DNA of 36,379 bases, taken from positions 1 to 36,379 of the forward strand of contig JANQKU010000054.1 in the NCBI GenBank assembly GCA_028280955.1, in the 5' to 3' direction. A program made the translations under genes and the position numbers. How positions within the stretch are numbered: position 1 is the stretch's first letter; every line of letters begins with the position of its first letter. Positions 31,863-36,379 of the stretch are shown here, in pieces. The stretch is from Opitutaceae bacterium. Lineage in GTDB: Bacteria; Verrucomicrobiota; Verrucomicrobiia; Opitutales; Opitutaceae. The notes beneath the pieces are model-generated. The model was given only the letters and a program-made list of their open reading frames with translations, did not search any database and had not been told where the DNA came from.

Positions 31863-33344
31863 ATGTTTAGTGATTATTTCTATTTTAACGATGAGCTACG
31901 CTGGAATCTTTTTTTTGCCCAGCCGAACGAAGCGGGCATTTTCATCGCGACACTCATTCCCTTTTTCTGGTTTTGGGGTAGATTGCTCAGACGAGAAGGC
32001 ATCCTCTTCTATCTCATCTCTCTCTTCGGTCTGATGAGTGAATTTTTCCTCTGGTTTCTGCTCTTCAAAACCTACTCGCGCGGCGCTTTAGTTTCTTTGA
32101 TGGGAACAGCTTTTATCTTCTTTATCATTCAATATTTTCTCCACCCCAAAGAAAAAAAAACCATCGACTTACTAGGATGCGACAAAGTTGAAAAAAGTCA
32201 TCACATTTTTAAAGTAATAGGCATAGGTTTTCTCCTCTTTTCTAGTGGGTTCTTCGATCGAATCGAACCGCAATATATCGCCAATGATCGCAGCGCCCTC
32301 AACAGAATTGAAATATGGAAGGGTGGTGCTGGCTTAATAGCCAATAGACCCATCGTCGGATGGGGCACTGAGAGATCAGGTGAAATGTTCAACCATTGGT
32401 TCCAAAACCCTCGAACAGAGAGCGATGTCAACTCTCTGATCAACAGTTATCTCACTTTTGGGGCTGAGTATGGACTAATAGCACTTGGGGGAGTAATATC
32501 AATGGGCATGATATTCATTTTAGGTGGTATAGCCATGGGAATCAGAATGCGAAAAAAAAACCAAGGAAAGTGGATGGATGCTGTTTTTTTTTCCTGTTCT
32601 GCCTGCCTCATGGTTTTTGCCATAGGTAATATATTCTCTACTCTTTATCGAGATGATACTCTCTGGATTATTCCCGTAAGCGTGGGATTCTTCCTGTTGT
32701 TCATGTTGTTCTTTGAGTCAAGAATCCGCTTCAAACTCATTACCTTCATATCACTCTCGATGGGAGCAGCCCTTACTCTCTGTCTGATCCTTTTTAGCAT
32801 AGGAAAAACCCTAGCTAGGGATAACTTCTACCAGATCGAAAAGCACCCTTTCCATATCGAACTCAACCATATGGGAAACGGTAAAAGCGCTTATGTCATG
32901 CCCGACCCCAGAGTCTTAGGAAGAGTCTACGGAAAACAAATCCGAAAGTTGGCACCTCACTACCATCATCTCTATATTGAATGGATTGATTATACCAGCC
33001 GTCCTATATTTCCTGTAGAAAAAACCTTTGATGAAATTCTGGTCTTTGGCTCGCAACATTCTCAATACGAACGATTCGCAAAAGATTCCACCATCCCAGC
33101 CATTCTCATCCATCCAATTGGGAACCCCAATTTAAGAGATAGTTCAAACATTCAAAAACTTATCTTGCCCGAAATCGATATATCCGGAGGATCCGACCAA
33201 CTTTGGAAAAAATGGGCCATCGAAAAGGAAATTCCTTTCTTCCACTCGAAAAATACAGGAACAGACATTCATTTGGATTGGCCTGAAGTTCTCCATCGGT
33301 TATCGAAGAAGACAATAGATCATATCCCAGGTAATACTCTGTAA
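31863..33344 (+). CDS. O-antigen ligase/polymerase-like (Wzy_C family) membrane protein with soluble C-terminal domain
   Basis: A 493-residue protein with about eight hydrophobic helices up to residue 325. Wzy_C/WaaL-type features: AQPNEAGIFIATLIPF near residue 20, KTYSRGALVSL (about 75), the long periplasmic loop with RIEIWKGGAGLIANRPIVGWGTE, and NSYLTFGAEYGLIALG. The family normally has several more helices before this point, so the N-terminus looks short. Residues about 330-493 form a soluble domain with alternating strands and helices (FDEILVFGSQHS, PAILIHPIGNP, EIDISGGSDQLW), perhaps a degenerate alpha/beta-hydrolase or Rossmann fold. Such enzymes join glycan chains to lipid or protein acceptors in the periplasm. 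It follows the secreted protein by 6 bases and is followed by the hydrolase-like gene 19 bases later. Confidence 0.72.
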   Translation: MFSDYFYFNDELRWNLFFAQPNEAGIFIATLIPFFWFWGRLLRREGILFYLISLFGLMSEFFLWFLLFKTYSRGALVSLMGTAFIFFIIQYFLHPKEKKTIDLLGCDKVEKSHHIFKVIGIGFLLFSSGFFDRIEPQYIANDRSALNRIEIWKGGAGLIANRPIVGWGTERSGEMFNHWFQNPRTESDVNSLINSYLTFGAEYGLIALGGVISMGMIFILGGIAMGIRMRKKNQGKWMDAVFFSCSACLMVFAIGNIFSTLYRDDTLWIIPVSVGFFLLFMLFFESRIRFKLITFISLSMGAALTLCLILFSIGKTLARDNFYQIEKHPFHIELNHMGNGKSAYVMPDPRVLGRVYGKQIRKLAPHYHHLYIEWIDYTSRPIFPVEKTFDEILVFGSQHSQYERFAKDSTIPAILIHPIGNPNLRDSSNIQKLILPEIDISGGSDQLWKKWAIEKEIPFFHSKNTGTDIHLDWPEVLHRLSKKTIDHIPGNTL

Positions 33345-33363
33345 CAGATTATAAAAAATAACG

Positions 33364-35580
33364 ATGTCGGAACAAAAAACTCAAAGATGGCTGAATTGGG
33401 CTATCATCTTACTGGGACTGCTTACTCTCTTCCTCTGGACCTGGAATAGGGAAAATCTAAAACAAACGTTACCTTCGGTCCATGTCACCAACAACTCTCT
33501 ATCTTCGGAAGTTAAAATAGATACCTTCTGGGTTTTTGGGCCTCTCCAATTGCCTGATGACATCAAATATCCAACCAAAATAAAACTGAACAAATATAAT
33601 TTCTTTGAAGCACATGGAGTCGAAACACAGGAAAGTGAGGTAACCCTGCAATCCTTTCATCAGCTGGAAAAATCCCTTCGTTCCAAAAACCTGATAGCAG
33701 AAAACCATTTTAATTCTATTCTCTTTGGATCGGAACCTGTGTTCAACTTCGATCACCTCTTTAAAGAGATAAAACTGGCTTCCGTTTATTTAGCTTGTGA
33801 AATTGAGTCTGATCAAGAAAGAGAAATAGCCCTCATTAGTGGTGCACGCGATATCACAAAAATTTGGCTTAACCATCAATTGGTCACAGAATTTACTTCC
33901 ACTCGCTGGGTCGAAAAGTACACCGACATTTCCCGGATAAAACTGAAAAAAGGGAACAACTTGCTTCTGGTAAAGGTAAGCCGGCATATGGGGTGGGGGC
34001 TTTCGCTCAGTCTGACAAATCTAGAAAACGCCAAGCGAATGGAAAAAGAGAACTTTAACGTTCGGCTGCTTTCTTCCCGGATTATTCCCTTTCAGGGAAA
34101 TCTCAAAAAGCGCAACGGGGCCATTTCGTTAGATGACGCCAAAGAAATCAGGCTCCTTGATGCTAAAGGAGAAGAACTTCCCTGGAATGGGTTTAATGGA
34201 AATACCGTTACACTCGATGAATTCAAAGAAGGCCTTTATACTATCGAAGCAAAATTTACCGATAAAACCCGCAAAGAAGATTTTTACATAGGGAATATTG
34301 CAAAATTCTGCCAAAAAATTCGATCAGAATTCACAGCCATTTTGCAAAAAATCAATGATCCAGACACAATCAATCTGGAAACACTGATCAAACGTCTGGA
34401 ATATCTGGCCAACCCGTCAAAACTACATAGAGAACCCGTTTTGGGTGAAATCGAGACCGTTGAACGGATTCGTGCATTACACAGCTTAACAAGTTACCTT
34501 GAGGCAAATGATTCAAGCTACCGCAGTGCTCCTGGGAAACACCTGCGTGGTTATATTTCGGAGATCGACCAAACCCTGCAACACTACCAGGTTTTTGTCC
34601 CTCAAACAACCCTTACTCCTGAAAAAGGATTTCCTCTTGTTGTTGTTTATCCTACTAGAGCGGAAACTCGCCCTCATTTTTTAATGAGTTTCCATCTCGA
34701 ATTTAAAGATATCATTGATACCTTTATAAAAGAGTCATCAAAAAACGGTTTTATAGTACTTTGGCCATTTGCCCGAAACGAAAAACGTAGTCTGATAGGA
34801 AATGTCGATGTCTTTGAATCCATTCAAGCTGTTCAGAACGACTACGCCATCAATCCGAATAAAACTTATCTTGCTGGTGGATGTGACGGAGCACGTGAAT
34901 CCATCATGATAGCTGCCAGAAACCCATCCTATTTTGCTGCTATCGGATTATATGAACCGATAATCAATGAGGATTATTTATCTAAAGAACCTTCCGTGGA
35001 AGCCCGAAAAGAGGAGTTCAAATACTCCAGTCCCATTCTTTGGCTGAAGAATCTGCAAAATACCCCAATCTATATTGCCCATGGAGAATTGGATAGCCAC
35101 ATTCCATTAGCCTATTCCACCTATTATATGCAAAAAGCCCAGGAAGCCGGCGTTGAAATTGAACTCGACATCATCCAAGGTGGAACAGAGTCCTACTTTC
35201 CTAAACAGGATAATCAACAAATCGCTCAGATTGTGAATTTTTTCCAAGGGAAGGAACGAAAAAAACGTCCTCAAAAGATCGTGCTTCAAGTGAACAATAC
35301 TTCCGCTTTATCCTCTGATTGGCTGACGGTTCAGCCAACCCATTTAGGAAGAGAATTTGCCCTCTGCACCGCCGAATTTATCTCACCCAATGAGCTTTCC
35401 ATCACAACAGACGGAATGACTGCTCTAACAATCGACCTTACAAAAACTCCCTGGAGAGTCGGAGAACCACTCAAAGTGACCATCGACGGAGAAACCTACT
35501 ACGATAATACCCCTCAGGAAACCGAACTAATTTTTCAGTTAAAAACGCTCCTTAAAAAGAAAACCACCAGCAAAAACTAA
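33364..35580 (+). CDS. Membrane-anchored alpha/beta-hydrolase-like protein with GxCxG elbow
   Basis: A 738-residue protein: one N-terminal membrane anchor (about 10-28), a beta-sandwich resembling sugar-binding modules of esterases (about 135-220, KIWLNHQLVTEFTST and LLLVKVSRHMGWGLSLSL), a helical linker (310-405), and an alpha/beta-hydrolase domain (405-635) of the PHB-depolymerase/prolyl-oligopeptidase kind: FPLVVVYP, nucleophile elbow LAGGCDGA (Cys507), and HGELDSHIP with Asp577. A small beta tail follows. Odd: the elbow carries Cys instead of Ser, and the place where the catalytic His is usually found reads QGGTES with no His. It may be a thiol hydrolase like dienelactone hydrolase, or a non-catalytic binder. 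It is last in the three-gene unit. Confidence 0.75.
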   Translation: MSEQKTQRWLNWAIILLGLLTLFLWTWNRENLKQTLPSVHVTNNSLSSEVKIDTFWVFGPLQLPDDIKYPTKIKLNKYNFFEAHGVETQESEVTLQSFHQLEKSLRSKNLIAENHFNSILFGSEPVFNFDHLFKEIKLASVYLACEIESDQEREIALISGARDITKIWLNHQLVTEFTSTRWVEKYTDISRIKLKKGNNLLLVKVSRHMGWGLSLSLTNLENAKRMEKENFNVRLLSSRIIPFQGNLKKRNGAISLDDAKEIRLLDAKGEELPWNGFNGNTVTLDEFKEGLYTIEAKFTDKTRKEDFYIGNIAKFCQKIRSEFTAILQKINDPDTINLETLIKRLEYLANPSKLHREPVLGEIETVERIRALHSLTSYLEANDSSYRSAPGKHLRGYISEIDQTLQHYQVFVPQTTLTPEKGFPLVVVYPTRAETRPHFLMSFHLEFKDIIDTFIKESSKNGFIVLWPFARNEKRSLIGNVDVFESIQAVQNDYAINPNKTYLAGGCDGARESIMIAARNPSYFAAIGLYEPIINEDYLSKEPSVEARKEEFKYSSPILWLKNLQNTPIYIAHGELDSHIPLAYSTYYMQKAQEAGVEIELDIIQGGTESYFPKQDNQQIAQIVNFFQGKERKKRPQKIVLQVNNTSALSSDWLTVQPTHLGREFALCTAEFISPNELSITTDGMTALTIDLTKTPWRVGEPLKVTIDGETYYDNTPQETELIFQLKTLLKKKTTSKN

Positions 35581-36043
35581 CCCATTTTCCCAATGGGAGC
35601 AGGAAATTTCGCCACAGCTTCCCAAGTCCCCTATGGATAGGGATAAACAAGTCTGAATAAAGGTAAAAATAATCCTTTTTTCGGCAAATGAAACCCAAAA
35701 ACCTAAAAATTTGTACCTTGAGTACCTAAATTTAGGTAGAAGAAAACCTTTCTAAATAAATCCAAGAGTGTTTTTCTAATGATCCATAAAGCCTGAGGGG
35801 GCTAAACATCATTTGCATCAATCAGCAACTGCACAGCGGACAGAGTCAAATCGATAAAAAACGAAAGCCAGAAAAACAATCATCGTTTCTTATAAAAAGA
35901 CTTGAATCCTATTTGTTCGCCAAAATGACGATTCAAATAACTCTCTAAAGCAAGGATCTGGCTCTTGCTTTGGAGGGGGGATCTTCTTCTCCTCTCACTT
36001 GATTCCATTTCACAAGAAATGTGTGGTAATCAAAGTCTTTAGT
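35581..36043. other. 463-base convergent intergenic region with regulatory palindrome
   Basis: The flanking genes both end here, so no promoter is expected. I find no protein frame beyond a 13-codon one at 35688-35729. Seen: a hairpin CCCATT-TTCCC-AATGGG at 35581-35597 directly after the hydrolase stop, the heptamer array at 35714-35738, and a perfect 8-bp hairpin AAAGCAAG / CTTGCTTT at 35947-35971 without a T tract. A small RNA driven from the array is possible but not shown. Confidence 0.5.
35714..35738. promoter_or_regulatory. NarL-like heptamer array with perfect 7-2-7 palindrome
   Basis: TACCTAA-AT-TTAGGTA at 35723-35738 is a perfect 16-bp palindrome, two heptamers spaced by two bases. 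A further heptamer TACCTTG at 35714-35720 precedes it, again with two spacer bases, so three heptamers run at 9-base intervals. NarL recognises TACYYMT heptamers in this same 7-2-7 inverted layout. The partner regulator at 24452-25093 is of that family. Binding is inferred. Confidence 0.5.
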
Positions 36044-36379
36044 TCATTTTCCCAAATGCTTCCTCAGTGAAGCCAGGTCCTTTTCCATTCGCAAGAGAGT
36101 TTTCTTGAGCTCCGCATCATTTGCCCCCTGCTCGGGAAGTAAAGAAAGTTCCTGCATGGTTGAAACGATAATGCCAATGAAGAGATTGAGGATCGTAAAG
36201 GTAGCAACGATAATAAACGGCACAAAAAAAGTCCACGCCCATGGATAAACTTCCATCACCGGACGAACAATGCCCATGGACCAACTCTCCAAAGTCATAA
36301 TTTGGAAAAGTGAGTATAGACTCGCGCCAAGGGAGCCAAACCATTGAGGGAAAACGGTTCCAAACAGATTCGTGCCCAA
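36044..36379 (-). CDS. Bacterial voltage-gated sodium channel (NavAb/NaChBac-type), C-terminal part; 5' end beyond window
   Basis: The visible 111 residues are the pore half of a six-helix ion transport protein; the frame is open to the last base, so the voltage-sensor part lies outside. The selectivity filter TLESWSM (residues 29-35 of the visible part) is identical to that of NavAb, and it is flanked by pore helices ([14 protein letters not shown] and [12 protein letters not shown]) and the S6 helix [21 protein letters not shown]. The tail ends in a short heptad-like helix ([19 protein letters not shown]), the four-helix coiled coil that holds the tetramer together. It conducts Na+ across the inner membrane. 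It converges on the hydrolase-like gene. Confidence 0.93.
   Translation of the reverse strand: MGTNLFGTVFPQWFGSLGASLYSLFQIMTLESWSMGIVRPVMEVYPWAWTFFVPFIIVATFTILNLFIGIIVSTMQELSLLPEQGANDAELKKTLLRMEKDLASLRKHLGK

Noticed and set aside
35688-35729. Thirteen-codon frame beginning MKPKNLK, ending inside the palindrome, faintly like the peptide leaders
   Set aside because: Too short, no hydrophobic core or AxA site, and the similarity is limited to a few Lys and Asn residues.
1-36379. CRISPR arrays, insertion sequences, tRNA and rRNA genes
   Set aside because: No regularly spaced direct repeats, no transposase or integrase motifs, and no tRNA or rRNA sequence were found on reading both strands.

Overview
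The window looks like a chromosomal segment of a Gram-negative bacterium of the Planctomycetota-Verrucomicrobiota-Chlamydiota group, most likely a Verrucomicrobiota (Opitutia/Puniceicoccales-like) species. The pointers are a fused LpxC-FabZ lipid A/fatty acid enzyme next to lpxA, an EF-P whose tip loop reads PGNLRAF, heavy use of PhyH-type dioxygenases and unusual glycosidases in a sugar cluster, a GYF_2 membrane protein, and a giant propeller-type hybrid histidine kinase. This placement is inference from gene content; no rRNA or tRNA gene is present to confirm it.

Layout. Positions 1-10173 (all minus strand) hold a carbohydrate uptake and breakdown cluster. In transcription order it contains two TIM-barrel glycosidases, a PhyH-type oxygenase, an unrecognised 631-residue protein, two ABC sugar permeases and a lipoprotein solute-binding protein that runs off the left edge. 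The last four genes are chained by 4-base ATGA overlaps, carry clear Shine-Dalgarno sites and look more GC-rich than the rest. Positions 10312-24344 are housekeeping: a DUF971 protein and HAD hydrolase; lpxA and lpxC-fabZ; efp; a thymidine phosphorylase homologue with an altered phosphate loop; argS; a GYF_2 membrane protein; a YihY/BrkB protein; a PpiD/SurA-like chaperone; an FmdB zinc ribbon; miaA; trpA.

Positions 24452-29030 hold a NarL-family response regulator and, converging on it with a 17-bp tail overlap, a 1317-residue hybrid sensor kinase. Starting just upstream of the kinase and divergent from it is the most unusual part (29143-35580). A YcaO-domain gene is bracketed by two tiny genes, too short for usual ORF calling, that encode paralogous secreted peptides of 59 and 41 residues (ungapped alignment over 37 residues, shared AxA then K/R-LDP). 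Downstream on the same strand follow a secreted YD/RHS-like beta-strand protein, an O-antigen-ligase-like membrane protein with an extra soluble C-terminal domain, and a membrane-anchored alpha/beta-hydrolase-like protein with a GxCxG elbow. The start codon of the first peptide lies in two overlapping, mutually exclusive hairpins. NarL-like heptamers (TACCTAA / TTAGGTA), including a perfect 7-2-7 palindrome, occur on both sides of the locus.

Working hypothesis (inference): the two-component pair controls a small secreted-peptide locus whose peptides may be modified by the YcaO enzyme before Sec export, with an envelope-associated three-gene module downstream. No E1-like partner, dehydrogenase, dedicated protease or transporter is visible, so the chemistry is open. 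The window ends inside a NavAb/NaChBac-type sodium channel gene.
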